NCBI GenBank assembly: GCA_002197995.1
Contig: NGZR01000006.1
Span: 2,593,001-2,657,000, forward strand
Origin: Gaeumannomyces sp. JS-464
Lineage: Eukaryota > Ascomycota > Sordariomycetes > Magnaporthales > Magnaporthaceae
Length of the DNA: 64,000 nucleotides
Direction of reading: 5' to 3'
Shown piece by piece: positions 21,598 through 31,796 of the stretch; positions within the stretch are counted from its first letter, which is position 1; each line of letters begins with the position of its first letter. The notes beneath the pieces were generated by a model. That model was not told the DNA's origin. It ran no database searches and saw nothing but the letters and a program-made list of their open reading frames with translations. The position numbers and the translations under genes were made by a program.

Positions 21598-23138
21598 TCA
21601 GACATTTGCAACACTCTGCCTGATCATGTCTGCCCCTTTCTCCCCAATCATGATGCTGGCGCGTTTGTGTTGCCTGATATTACGAGAGGCATGATGGACG
21701 CGTCAACCACGCAGACCCTGCACGCCGTACACGCGCAGCTCCGGGTCCACCACGGCCATGGCGTCGACCCCCATCTTGCAGGTCCCCGCCATGTGATGGT
21801 ACGTCACGCACGCACGCCGGATGTAGTCGCGCAGCTGCTCGTCCGTCTGCGCTTCTGGTCCGGGCCACACCTCGCGTCCGCGCCAGCCCGCCAACGCCTC
21901 GGCCTCGCCGATTTTGCGACAGAGCTTGACCGACGCCAGCAGGGCCTCCATGTCGGACGGCTGGGACAGGTAGTTTGGGTCGACGCTCGGCGGCGCGTCG
22001 GGGTCGCTGCTCGCCAGCTTGACGGACCCCCTGCTCGCCGGCCGGATCATGCCGGCGCAGAGCGTGTAGGCGTTCGCGGGCCCCTCGAAGCCGGGCGGGT
22101 AGTACGGGATGTGCATGAAGAGCGGCTGCAGGTCGGGCGAGGCCAGGCGCGGGTCGCTCTTCCAGAAGAGCTGGCTCTCGAGCATCTGGTGGTTCGGCGG
22201 CGGGACGTCCTGCCTGCCCTCGTATATCACGGCGGTCAGGAGGTGGTCCTGCAGGTTCTCGCCCACACCCGGCAGGTCCGCCACGACGTCGACGCCCAGC
22301 GCGCGCAGCTCCGATGCGTCGCCGATGCCCGAGAGCTGCAGGAGCTGCGGCGACTTGACCGCGCCTGCCGAGATGATGACCTCGCGCGTTGCGAACACGT
22401 CGTGCGTCGCGCCGTCCTTCTCGTAGCGGACGCCCACGGCGCGGGTGCCCTCGAAGAGCACCTTGTGCGCGTTGGCCCTGGAGTAGGCGGTGAGGTTGCC
22501 GCACTTGAGTGCAGGGTGCAAGAAGCACAGGGCTGTGCTGCAGCGCTTCCCCTCGGGCGTGACGGTCACCTGGGTGTAGTTGGCGCCCAGGATGTCCTCT
22601 CCGTTGCAGTCGTCGGTAAACGGCAGCCCAATCTCCTTGCAGGCCTCCACCGCCGCGGTGCAGACGGGGTTGACCTGCTTGTTGACGGTGACGTGCAGCG
22701 GCCCGCCGACGCCGTGGTACTTGTTGGCGCCCTGCTCGTGGTTCTCCGACTTCTTGAAGTACGGCAGCACCTCGTCGTACGACCAGCCGACGTTGCCAAG
22801 GTACGCCAGGTGTCGTAGTCAATCCGGGCGCCGCGCGCGTAGATCATGCCGTTGAGCGACGAGCTGCCGCCGAAGGTCTTGCCGCGCGGCCAGTAGTGGG
22901 ACCGGCCCGCCGTGTGCTTTTGGGGCACAGTCGTGACGGCCCAGTCGCTCTCGCTCTGGAAGGTGGCGGGCCAGCAGGAGGGCAGGTGGATGTTGGGGTC
23001 GTCGTCGGGCGCGCCGGCCTCGAGCACAAGCACGCGCACGCTCGGGTCTTCGGCCAGGCGGCTGGCCACGACGCTGCCCGCCGAGCCCGAGCCGACAATG
23101 ATGTAGTCGAACTGGTCGCGTTCCTTGTGCCCGTTCAT
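21598..23138 (-). CDS. GMC-family FAD oxidoreductase (three frame breaks)
   Basis: The ATG at 23138 begins MNGHKERDQFDYIIVGSGSAG, the FAD-binding beta-alpha-beta motif, then VRVLVLEAG. GMC signature 1 is RGKTFGGSSSLNGMIYARG; signature 2 is AGAVKSPQLLQLSGIG. The C-terminal active-site region contains TYHHMAGTCKMG (His) and ISGNTNAP (Asn). Frame breaks lie near 22807 (DTW then LGNVGWSYDEVLPYF; one base), near 21710 (GLR then VDASIMP; two bases) and near 21658 (NAPA then IMIGEKGADMI; one base). The restored length is 514 residues, stop 21600-21598. There is no signal peptide, so a cytosolic choline/alcohol-dehydrogenase-like role fits better than a secreted oxidase. The exact substrate is unknown. 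Breaks occur in short G/C runs as in other genes here. Confidence 0.85.
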
Positions 23139-23671
23139 TTTGCCCGAGGGACTCAACTGAGGAGTTGACCTGTCACTGACCTCCAGGGTCTTGGGTGCGC
23201 ATTCGGTTGAAGCATCCCGGAGTGTGCCCCTCCCTTGTTCGGTGGAATGGAAGCGTGTGTACGTAAGGGAAAGGATCGGCGATGGGAAGGCGTAAGCATG
23301 CGCGCGCGGGTGTGCCAAGTGAGAGCGAAAACGAGCAGGGTTCCCCTTCGGCGTTATCACTCTCAGAAACGGCAAATGCTTCCCTCCCATAGCGCAGAGT
23401 TTTCCCTCATGCATCATTTCTGGTAAGTTTGTAGACGGGATGAAAGGCAATATTGTTAGCTTCAGAAGCGACACCACTAGCATTTGGAGAAGTAAATGGT
23501 GTAAAATGGATACCTTGCCTGGATGGCACGTCCTTCATCAAGTTCAAAGCATAGGTAAACAGGTTCGGCGAGCACAAGTTAGAAACAATAGGTACCATCT
23601 CTGCGGATTGACGAGCTGTCGACAGGCAAAAAACGAGGTTATATAGATGTAAACACTGAAATTGGTCAGTC
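23139..23671. other. Intergenic
   Basis: GMC promoter and 3' flank of the HeLo-like gene; no further signal. Confidence 0.5.
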
Positions 23672-24537
23672 CTACGCCTTTCCACCAAATGTGGCACAGA
23701 TGTTGCCGTGGCTAACTCCTATTTGTTGCCCAGAGTTATGGCTTCCAAAGGTCACTGTAGTACCCTGGCTTGCCCGGGCATTTGCTGCTGCCGCTTCGAC
23801 AACCGAAAGCAGTTCTTCGAGCACTTGATGGGACTCGCCCAAGGCCTTCTGCTCCATCGCAACCTGGCTGGTGGCACTGGCCCTGTCGGCTTCCGTGTCG
23901 CCCTCACCCGGCCTTGCTAGGCAAAGGGCCCCCAGTTTGGCGCCCATCTGACTTAGTTGCTTGTCCATTGCCGCGAGTGTATCAGCAATCGCCGTCTCCT
24001 TTGTCGATATCGTTGTTTGGATCGCTTCGGCCGTTTGGGTTTGCTGGAGGGATATGCGTCTAGGACTCATTAGCGCCTATCCCCTATGAAGTCGGGCGGT
24101 TCCGCTTACAGTGTCGCAATGTTGGCTATAGAAGATAGTGTGACATGGCAGTTCCGAAGCTGATCCGAAATGGATTTGACGTGGCCCTGTTTGCAGATGC
24201 CAAGGGCTGCGCGGTCTCGCCAGGATAGCGTTCCATGCTTGCTGTGCCGGGTCCAGTGATTTAGCGAGGCTTTAAATCTTTCGCAGGAGTTTTTGCAGGA
24301 AGTTATCGCAGCCTCGGACTGTCTGGCGACGGGCTCGCCCAGAGACCTCCACTGAGGACTCGAGATGTCCCTAACCGAGGCGAGGGCAAGGTCGACGGAT
24401 TCCAGATCTTTGGTGAGTGCCTTGACAGCATCAGGCGCGTCGACAATGCTCCGGATGTCGTGTACCAGCTGTCTCACGCAATGGAGAGTTGGGGCGATAA
24501 TCCCCACGACTCCAGCGGCGATACTAAAGGGGTCCAT
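23672..24537 (-). CDS. HeLo-like cell-death effector with C-terminal PP amyloid motif (HELLP-like)
   Basis: Exons 24537-24110 and 24059-23672 give 271 residues; the 50-bp intron starts GTAAGC, has a CTAAT branch site and ends CCTAG. The N-terminus MDPFSIAAGVVGIIAPTLHC starts a helical domain (about 1-143) of the fungal PF17111 type (HeLo-like; PigL_N/STAND N-terminal). Residues about 150-240 form a coiled-coil linker (QTAEAIQTTISTKETAIA). The C-terminus carries TFGSHNSGQQIGVSHGNI: N251-x-G-x-Q-x-G with a QIG core as in RHIM-like PP motifs, though the final N of the palindrome is Ser259. In the known HELLP system the HeLo-like domain targets membranes and kills the cell once the C-terminal motif is templated into amyloid by a partner NLR. 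That partner is adjacent and divergent. The frame is intact. Function is inferred from architecture and pairing. Confidence 0.8.
23680..23760 (-). other. Amyloid signalling (PP/RHIM-like) motif of the effector
   Basis: Encodes TTVTFGSHNSGQQIGVSHG and NICATF at the extreme C-terminus. About 14 of 22 residues match the NLR N-terminal motif encoded at 24815-24880 (T-F-G-S-x-N-x-G-Q-Q-x-G pattern, then G-x-I-x-A-x-F). Confidence 0.8.
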
Positions 24538-24805
24538 CACGGCGCGCTGGTTTGAGGCCGCGAGAATCCGCGAAAACAGCCAGCACGCAAACGCCTGAAG
24601 GCTTAGGTTGGGCAGAAATTCCGCAAAGGAGCAGCTGAGGTTGGGCTCGAATCACGTGCAGCTGAATGGGCAGGCTGCTGCCTGATTGCGCCCGAGGGGC
24701 AGGCGGGGCAGCTTCAGCCAGAGACCTTTCCTGCTTTCACGACAAAACATCGCGACGTCGACTACTTCTGCAACAAGGAGCTTCAGCAACCACCGCAACG
24801 ACACG
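24538..24805. promoter_or_regulatory. Shared divergent promoter of the effector/NLR pair
   Basis: 268 bp separate the two ATGs, so both genes must be driven from this bidirectional interval. No clear TATA box was found. Confidence 0.6.
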
Positions 24806-27152
24806 ATGCAGTCCACTTTCGGATCCGAGAACCGTGGCCAGCAAGTGGGGCAGAACTATGGGACGATCAACGCAGAGTTCCACTGCGCGCAGCGTACGTC
24901 GACACCACCCATTCTCGCTGGAGGCTCAGGACAGCCGAGTTGCGCTGACATTTGATTGACGTTTGGCGCTTCCGGTTGCACCAGAACGGCCGGAGACACC
25001 CCCGCGGCCGTTCGCCTCCGTCCCCTTCTCCCGCGACCCCGATTTCGTCAACCGAGGAGACATTCTCGACCAGCTTCATCAGCGATGCACGCGGCCGGCG
25101 GGTCGTGCAGCTCTTCTTGGCTTGGGTGGCATTGGGTATGCGTGGTTCCTCCCTACAGCTGCCAGAAACAAGCTGACTAGAAGCAGCAAGTCGCAGTTGG
25201 CTATCGAATTTGCCTACCAAATGGACAAGGGACGGCCCAAGAGATGGATATTCTGGATCCATGCTGCCACGCAAGCCCGCGTCGAGGAAGGCTTCCGAGA
25301 TATTGCTAACGCCGTCAAGCTGCCCGGCCGGAACCAGCCCGACGCGAACATAACGCAGCTTGTGCACGACTGGCTATCCCAGAAACGGGACGCCCGATGG
25401 ACCATCATCCTGGACAGCGCCGATGACAACGACGTGCTGTACCAGGCAAAAAGTGACGGAGAAGGCAAACCATTGACAAGCTACCTCCCACAAAGCCCGA
25501 ATGGATGTATCGTTATCACGACCCGCAACCGAGACCTGGCGTACAAGCTCACCGGGAGCTACAAAGACATCATTGAAGTTGGGCCTATGGCGCCGGCTGA
25601 TGCGCTCCGCCTCCTGGAAAAGAGACTGGACTCGCGACCCGATCCGGAGGGGGCCAAGAGCCTGGTAGAGGCATTGGACTTTGTCCCTCTTGCCATCAGC
25701 CAGGCGGCGGCTTACATCCAGAAAACGCCGACAAGCTCGGTCGAAAGATATTTGGCGGACTTTCGCAACGATGAACGCAAGCGGAGTCATCTTCTCAGAC
25801 ACGACGCAGCCGAGTTCCGACGGGATGGCGCGGCATCAAACGCTATCCTTACAACTTGGCAGATCTCATTCGAGCACATCCGCTCGCAAAGACCTTCTGC
25901 GGCCGACCTTCTGTCGCTCATGAGCTTCTTCGACCGACAAGGAATACTTCTGTCGCTTCTCAAGCCTGTTTATTCGCGGGATGCGCAGCCAGGCTCGGAC
26001 CCCGAGTCTGGCACGAGCATCGCCGAGGCAGACGGCATCTTTGATGGCGATGTTTCAATGCTGCGAAGCTTTTGTCTTGTGTCCATGACCGAAGACGGGA
26101 GAGCGATGGAGATGCACGCGCTCGTGCAGTTAGCAACAAGAATATGGCTAGGTCAAACCGATGCGCAGCAGCAAAAATTCCAGCAGCAGTTTGTCGAACT
26201 GATGGCAGCGGCATTCCCTAGTGGCAACTACGGCACCTGGGAACAGTGCCGGAAACTCTTTGCGCATGTTAACGCCGCCGAAAGCCACGGTCCCGTCGAG
26301 GAGAAGGCGTGGGAATGGGGAAAACTCATGGGTAACGGCGGGTGGTATGCCTGCAACCAAGGCAACTACAAGGTAGCAGAGCGGATGCTGCGCAACGCCC
26401 AGACGAATTGTGAGGAGAGGCGAGGAAAAGATCATGGCTGGGCTTTGGGCAATATGGCAAGATTGGCGACAACTTTGTGGCGTCAAGGCCAGTTGCAGGA
26501 GGCTGAAAAGCTAGAAGTGGAGGTGATGGAAGTTCACAAAGCCAAACTCGGGGCCGACCATCCCGATACATTAACAAGCATAAACAATCTCGCATCAACC
26601 TTTCGGGATCAAGGCCGGTTGCAGGAGGCTGAAAAGCTGGAGGTGGAGGTGATGGAAACTCGCAAAGCCAAACTCGGGGCCGACCATCCCGATACATTAG
26701 CAAGCATAAACAACCTGGCGATAACCTTTCGGTATCAAAGCCGGTTGCAGGAGGCTGAAAAGCTGCAGGTGGAGGTGATGGAAACTCGCAAAGCCAAACT
26801 CGGGGCCGACCATCCCGATACATTAACAAGCATAGGCAATCTCGCATCAACCTTTCGGGATCAAGGCCGGTTGCAGGAGGCTGAAAAGCTGGAGGTGGAG
26901 GTGATGGAAACTCGCAAAGCCAAACTCGGGGCCGATCATCCCGATACATTAACAAGCATGAACAATCTCGCGTTGACTTGGAAAAGTCAGGGTCGTCATG
27001 CAGCTGCCCTGAAGCTGATGAGGGATTGCGCGCAGAGTCGACAGCAGATTCTGGGTCCACACCACCCGTATACTGTTGGTTCCTTTGCGGCAGTAGCTGA
27101 TTGGAGCAGTTATAATGAGGGACGGAAGGGCGAACATCGAGACCACTGTTAA
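24806..27152 (+). CDS. NLR: PP motif, NB-ARC, TPR (PNT1-like)
   Basis: Exons 24806-24893, 24985-25135 and 25187-27152 give 734 residues. The introns are 91 bp (GTACGT..CCAG) and 51 bp (GTATGC..GCAG, CTGAC branch). The second intron interrupts the P-loop; splicing gives LLGLGGIGKSQLAIEFAYQ. N-terminal residues 4-22 read TFGSENRGQQVGQNYGTIN, containing N9-R-G-Q-Q-V-G-Q-N17, an exact N-x-G-x-Q-x-G-x-N pseudo-palindrome. Then RPETPPRPFASVPFSRDPDF leads into NB-ARC with WTIILDSADD (Walker B), GCIVITTRNRDLAY, VPLAISQAAAYI and an MHALVQLATRIWL motif in the MHD position. Residues 516-683 are four near-identical 42-residue TPR units (LQEAEKLEVEVMETRKAKLG) plus a degenerate fifth. This is the PNT1 layout: ligand-sensing NLR that nucleates amyloid and activates the HELLP-type effector. 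The long frame also reads through intron 2 without a stop, which would wrongly destroy the P-loop. Confidence 0.85.
26493..26996 (+). repeat. Four near-identical 126-bp TPR repeats
   Basis: Units start at 26493, 26619, 26745 and 26871, differing at only a few bases each. They encode kinesin-light-chain-like TPR units; a fifth diverged unit follows. Confidence 0.95.
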
Positions 27153-27352
27153 ATAGGATGGTTCGCGGGTTTGGGGATTGGCTTCGCGAGGCTGGTCGGC
27201 GCAAATAGATTGTGGAATTATTTAGTTTACCTAGGTTAGATTTTGTCATTGTTTGTATTGAACCTGTTTTGCTTTTCCCTCTCACAATTGGCATCAGGAA
27301 TTTGCATTACATCCTGCATGTGAAATTTCTCTTGGGGGTTGTTGTTGTTGTT

Positions 27353-27374
27353 TGGGGGGGGGGGGGGGGGGGGG
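27353..27374. repeat. Poly-G tract (about 22 G)
   Basis: Follows TTGTTGTTGTTT; its exact length may be unreliable. Confidence 0.9.
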
Positions 27375-27668
27375 CTCTCGATGGTGAGGTGTGACCGAGT
27401 TCTAGAGCAATTACAGCGGGGAGCTACATAAAGGCGTCCGTGAAGCCCGCCTAGGCCCAAGGGCTGACCAGGCAGCAGTTCGAATACTAGCTCGCGAATC
27501 TGGAAGCACGATCTCGGATCTTCCCCGCCAGGGGGCATCGCCTGCATGGTTGACTTTCTGTGGGGGTCACGGCTCTGACAATATCGAGCGGGCGTGGGAG
27601 ACGAGAGCAAGCCCACAGTAGCAACGAGGGTAGAGGGACGGGACATATCTGTATGGTCCCGCGTGAGG

Positions 27669-27781
27669 CGTGAGATGATAGCTATCACACATCACACTAC
27701 CGTACCCCCCCCCCCCCCCCACCCCCCCCCCCCCCCTGAGGAGCGTGAGATTGATAGCTATCACACTCACACTACCGTACG

Positions 27782-27814
<33 letters not shown>
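27669..27814. repeat. Tandem 37-bp repeat each followed by a poly-C tract
   Basis: Copies at 27669-27705 and 27744-27780 share CGTGAGAT, the palindrome GATAGCTATC, CACACTACCGTAC, and are each followed by about 30 C (the first interrupted once by A). Confidence 0.9.
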
Positions 27815-27815
<1 letters not shown>

Positions 27816-28403
27816 AACCCCCCTTGCAAATGGTCCATCTTCGGCCCCTGCCCCGCGAGTTTGAGTGCCATGCTGGTTAGCGCGGCGCCGGGATCTCTGA
27901 CAAGATCGACGACACTCCGGCCGGCCGGCCAGATCGCGGTTCTCGATCTGGTGGGTGTCCTGCTGCCGCTCGCGCCACCAAAGCTCGTCTTCGGCGTCCA
28001 CGGTATCAAGCTTGCCGAGGGCCTGATGAGGCCGCGTCTTTTCACGTTAGTCAAGTCACTCCGGGGGCACGGTCGCATCGAGCTTGCTGGCAAAGTGTAT
28101 GATGGAGAAGGCCGACGTGCAGAGGCTGGCTCAGACTCGGTCTCAAACAGTTATTGAAGGGCTGGAGCAGCAGCTCGGAGGCTGGTCCAAGAAGGCGGAA
28201 GGGTAGCAAGGACGGAGATGGACAATGAGTGCGCCAGTGCTCCCTCAATTGTAGGGAGGAGCCGCTGTTGCAGATTCTGCTACTCATTGTGTGGTACTTG
28301 GTGCATCGTGTATGCCGCATTGAGAGCCACGCTACGACGGAGGAGAGCAGCAAAAACACGGCCCGATTGGCCATTCCCTCCGGTCTTCATTCACACGGCA
28401 AGT

Positions 28404-29331
28404 TCACAAACTCCTCCAGATCAGCAAGCAGGTCACGCGGGCACTCCAGGGCCTCGTGGCGTGCATGATGGCGTAGCCGATACCGTCCGTCTTGAACCTC
28501 TCCCAGCGCTCCGGCCCGGCCGCTTCCTGGGCTAACAGGCGCTCCTCAAATGGCGGCAGCAGGCCCTCCAGGCCCGGCGGTTTGGGCACGGGGCTGTAGT
28601 TGAGCAGCGCGCCGCTGCAGCTTGCGTACTGCGCGGCGAGGATGCGGCAGACGCGCGAGCCGATGTCGCCGCCCTGGCAGTGGTAGCGCGCCGTGCCGAA
28701 GCCGAGGGCCGCGACCATCAGGTTATCCATGATGCGTGCCACGTCCTCGAGGCCGAAGTCGCGGTCCAGCGGCGGCGAGCCCGAAAAAAGGTAACCGGGG
28801 AGTGACGGAACGACGACGTGGTAGGGCAGAGTGGCGGGGGTGTATTTGGCCGCGAGCTCGTCGAGCATCGGAGGAACTCGAGGAATGAGCCCGGCCAGCC
28901 GTGCAACAGCAAGAGTGGCTTGGCCGGCCGAGCGGCGCGCGAGAACAGGCCGACGAAGTGGATGTCGATCTTCCCGCCGCTCCCGGTTGGGACCTTGGCG
29001 ATGAAATGGCTGTGGCGGTTTAAATGGGCCTGCTGTTTGTCCCTATGAGGCACATTAGAGACAACCCTTTGGACGGCTACACGTAACAGCGCGCTCACCA
29101 GTCAAAGTGTGTCTCCCATCGCTTCTTGGCGGCGCCGAACCAGTCGCGCCGCAGACCGAACTTCCGGCTGCCGTCGGGCGGCGAGTTCTCGTAGCACGGC
29201 GTCGGGACAGGCGAGAGCTCGACCAGCGTCCGCATCCGTTCCACCTTGTCGCTGGCGATGTCGACGGTGTACGGCGCCACGACATCCGCGTCCGCCGTGT
29301 CCGGCAGCTGACCAAAGCTCTTGCTATCCAT
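28404..29331 (-). pseudogene. Epoxide hydrolase, 3'-truncated
   Basis: Exon 1 (29331-29099) encodes an EHN-type N-terminal domain: PYTVDIASDKVERMRTLVEL ending RRDWFGAAKKRWETHFDW. A 56-bp intron (GTGAGC..CATAG) leads to AHLNRHSHFIAKVPTG, the oxyanion HGWPGSFLEFL, a one-base gap near 28870, then VVPSLPGYLFSGSPP and the nucleophile motif CQGGDIGSRV. The family normally continues for another 100 or so residues with the cap end and catalytic His after the STRP-like motif; here the frame ends soon after YAIMHATRP with no such sequence in any frame downstream. The charge-relay His is therefore absent and the gene is probably dead. Intact relatives are microsomal-type epoxide hydrolases opening epoxides of xenobiotics or secondary metabolites. 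Confidence 0.75.
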
Positions 29332-29609
29332 GATGATATGTCAATTATCTAAGTTCTTTTGTCCGCAGTGTACAGGCACCCCTCCGTAGAGTTGGCCGGT
29401 GGATTTGGGTCAACTTGGGTTTTTAAGCTGGCCATCGAATTGGGGTCGTCGGCAAAGGTCCTGTGATGACGCCATTGCAGGCTGCAGTGCTGACGAATTG
29501 GTACCCCAGGGGAAACGCCCTGCCGGTGACAGCGTTGATGTACGCGGGATAAAGTAAACCCCCACGAGCCAGCCACCCACCGCAGAGATCGTGCGGGGCA
29601 TACACTTCT

Positions 29610-31177
29610 TCATCTACCAAACCAGACGCTCACCGTCTCCTCCGAGAAGCCCTGGTTGCTCGCCCCAGGTGGTTCCTTGAACGCGAGGTCCTCGCTACGT
29701 GCTCTGATCCTCTTCCCGAACCTGCACAGCACACGCGGCACCGGCACCAGCGCCACCGACACGAGGCCCACGAGCGTGCTCGCCCAGCCGACGCCCGGAG
29801 ACAGGAACATCTGCACCGCGAACAGCGGGGGCGCGCCCCCAAAGGCGTACCTTAACAGGCTGTTGGCGCTGAGCGCGCTCGCGCCGTGCAGGGACCCGTA
29901 CGAGTCCATGATGTGCAGCGCGCCGATGCTGTAGGCCATGATGTTGCCGACGGCGAGCGGTTCCGGCCGCGACGACGGGGCTGGCCCAGCCGAGCCAGGG
30001 GGGGCCGGCGAGGGTTGAGGGTGTTGCCAGCCATGGCGCCCTAGAGGCGGCGCTCGGGCGGCACCGAGCCGACGCTGTTCTTGGCCTGTGTGGCCGGGCA
30101 CGTGCGGCGGTCGATGGCCACCACGGCCGCGAAGCCGATGACGCAGCCCAGGGGATGGCGACGAAAGGTGGGGCCCTGCTCGCCGGGGTGAAGCCGTACC
30201 CGCCCCCAAACACGTAGGGCAAGGCGGCGAAGAAGCTGCAGAAGACGGCAAAGTTGAAGGCCATGTAGGTGGTCACGAAGAACACGATGAACTCGAGGAA
30301 GAGCATCTTGAAGGGCTTGAGTGCGATGCGCTGGATGATGGCGCTAGACGGGAGGGCGAGTTTCACCCGGCGGGACTGGGCGCTCCGCATCCGTCTTCGC
30401 CGCGCCTGCGCCTCTCGAAGGCGGTTTCCTTGTAAGTCTCGGGCTGCGGGAGCGCATACAGGCAGAGCATCATCCATTCCAGCCAGCGGGAACCCCCGGC
30501 CTCGACCAGGTATCCGCCGACAACGGGTGCTAGAAATATCAGCAAGGCGAGCCAAGGCGAGCCACGGCCATTCGTGGTTCTGTCTACCAAAAGCCGGCCC
30601 AAGGAAAGAGGACACTAAGTAGAAAGGATATACAAACCCGGCGGGCGCGAGCGGCCAGAGACCTGCGTTGGTTCCGCCGCCCACCGGCACCACGGCGCTT
30701 CCAAAGAAGCCGGCAAAAAAGCGACAGGCTACCAGCGTCGCAGGGTTTTGTGCCAGCCCCGAGTCCAGAATGAAGAGACCGAAGATCGGGACGGTGGCCA
30801 AATACACAACCCTCCGCCCATAATACTTGCTCACGGCGCCGCGATGGCGGCTCCGAGACCGAGGGCTCAGAGAAATAGAGACAGGCCCAGCGGCGAGGCC
30901 GTGTGGGAGACGCCGGGGTGTTTGGACACCCGCCGGCACCGGGTGTGACACGGAGGAGGCGAAGGACTTGTGTCCGATGGAGTCAGATATTAGTGGATCA
31001 CTGCGAGGAGGAAATGGCGGCTTGGGCCTACACGTTGATGCACGGGAATGCCGGGATGCTGGTCGTGTAGATGTGCTTCCACATCGACCAGTTGTAGGGG
31101 CAGTCTGGGTCATCTGGCCCTCGCCAATCGGTCGGGTCGCCGCTTGCTTGCGATGTCTCCTGTGCCTCGGTTGCCAT
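29610..31177 (-). pseudogene. DHA1-type MFS drug/polyamine transporter, multiply frameshifted
   Basis: The ATG at 31177 gives MATEAQETSQASGDPTDW, then CPYNWSMWKHIYTTSIPAF, the standard start of TPO/FLR-like transporters. Downstream segments fall in all three frames: VSKYYGRRVVYLATVPIFG, ACRFFAGFFGSAVVPVGGG, VVGGYLVEAGGSRWLEWM, KMLFLEFIVFFVTTYMAF and FAVQMFLSPGVGWASTLVG. A normal family intron (30587-30530, GTAGAC..TCTAG) is retained between GPAF and PVVGGY. At least five frame changes and internal stops are needed to pass through, many more than in neighbouring genes, so real decay is likely even if some breaks are sequence errors. An intact protein would be a 12-helix plasma-membrane exporter. 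Confidence 0.75.
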
Positions 31178-31796
31178 GTTGCCGCCGCGGCTAACGCCTC
31201 ACGGGAACGTGGACGTAGTAGACCCGGCGACCTCGCACAAAGGCGCGGAGTTCTTGCAAGGAGTGCGATTTACATCTATCTGCAAGGGGCGTCGGGCCCG
31301 AGAAGACCTGCTCAAAGCCCGGAGGACCATGTGATTCAACTTCTCGATGGCGGGACGTGCCCTCGATACTCGAGTGGGGTGTGCAAACTGGAGACGGAAA
31401 GAGTAAGGCCAGCCATCGGCCTGGACTTCCCCGTCGAGGTGGGTCTTCGCGGTGCGTGGGAGGACACGCGTGCTGGCAAGCACTGGACCTGGAACGGACG
31501 CTACGGGTGACAACGTTGGAAAGACCATAAACGCCGGATGCTTATTTGCTGAGCGGACTATGGGCCCATCTGATCCTCTATGACCGGGAATCGCGAGGGT
31601 TAGGTCTAGCGTCTAGAGTCTATAGAGGAGGGCTGCCGCTGCGAGAACCGCGAGCATAGCACGGGCCGCTCGCCTGTGGAAGGAGTGACGGTATGTGGGT
31701 ATGGGCGGGGCTTCCTGGGCAGTTCCCGCTTTACTCAGAGCCGTGCGATGTGGCCTCCTACCCGCCGCGGCCATGGATGGCACCGACCTGGACTTC
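31178..31796. other. Intergenic
   Basis: 5' flank of the broken transporter and 3' flank of the ankyrin gene; nothing recognised. Confidence 0.5.

Larger units (their letters stand above)
27153..28403. other. Intergenic with homopolymer tracts and an unassigned segment
   Basis: After the NLR stop there are a 22-G tract (27353-27374), the 37-bp repeat pair with poly-C (27669-27813), and 27830-28160, where both strands carry open frames (minus strand includes ALTSMALKLAGQGPKMDH) that I cannot assign. It may be a decayed gene fragment. Confidence 0.4.

Noticed and set aside
21526..22818. 430-residue plus-strand open frame
   Set aside because: Antisense of the GMC oxidoreductase, whose FAD and GMC signatures are unmistakable on the minus strand.
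26326..27294. 322-residue minus-strand frame with proline-rich repeats
   Set aside because: Antisense of the NLR TPR repeats; its repetition simply mirrors the 126-bp units.
27669..27814. Possible CRISPR-like repeat pair
   Set aside because: Only two units with poly-C between them, in a eukaryotic genome.
27594..28157. 187-residue plus-strand open frame
   Set aside because: More than a quarter of it is poly-Pro from C homopolymers; the remaining part matches no family.
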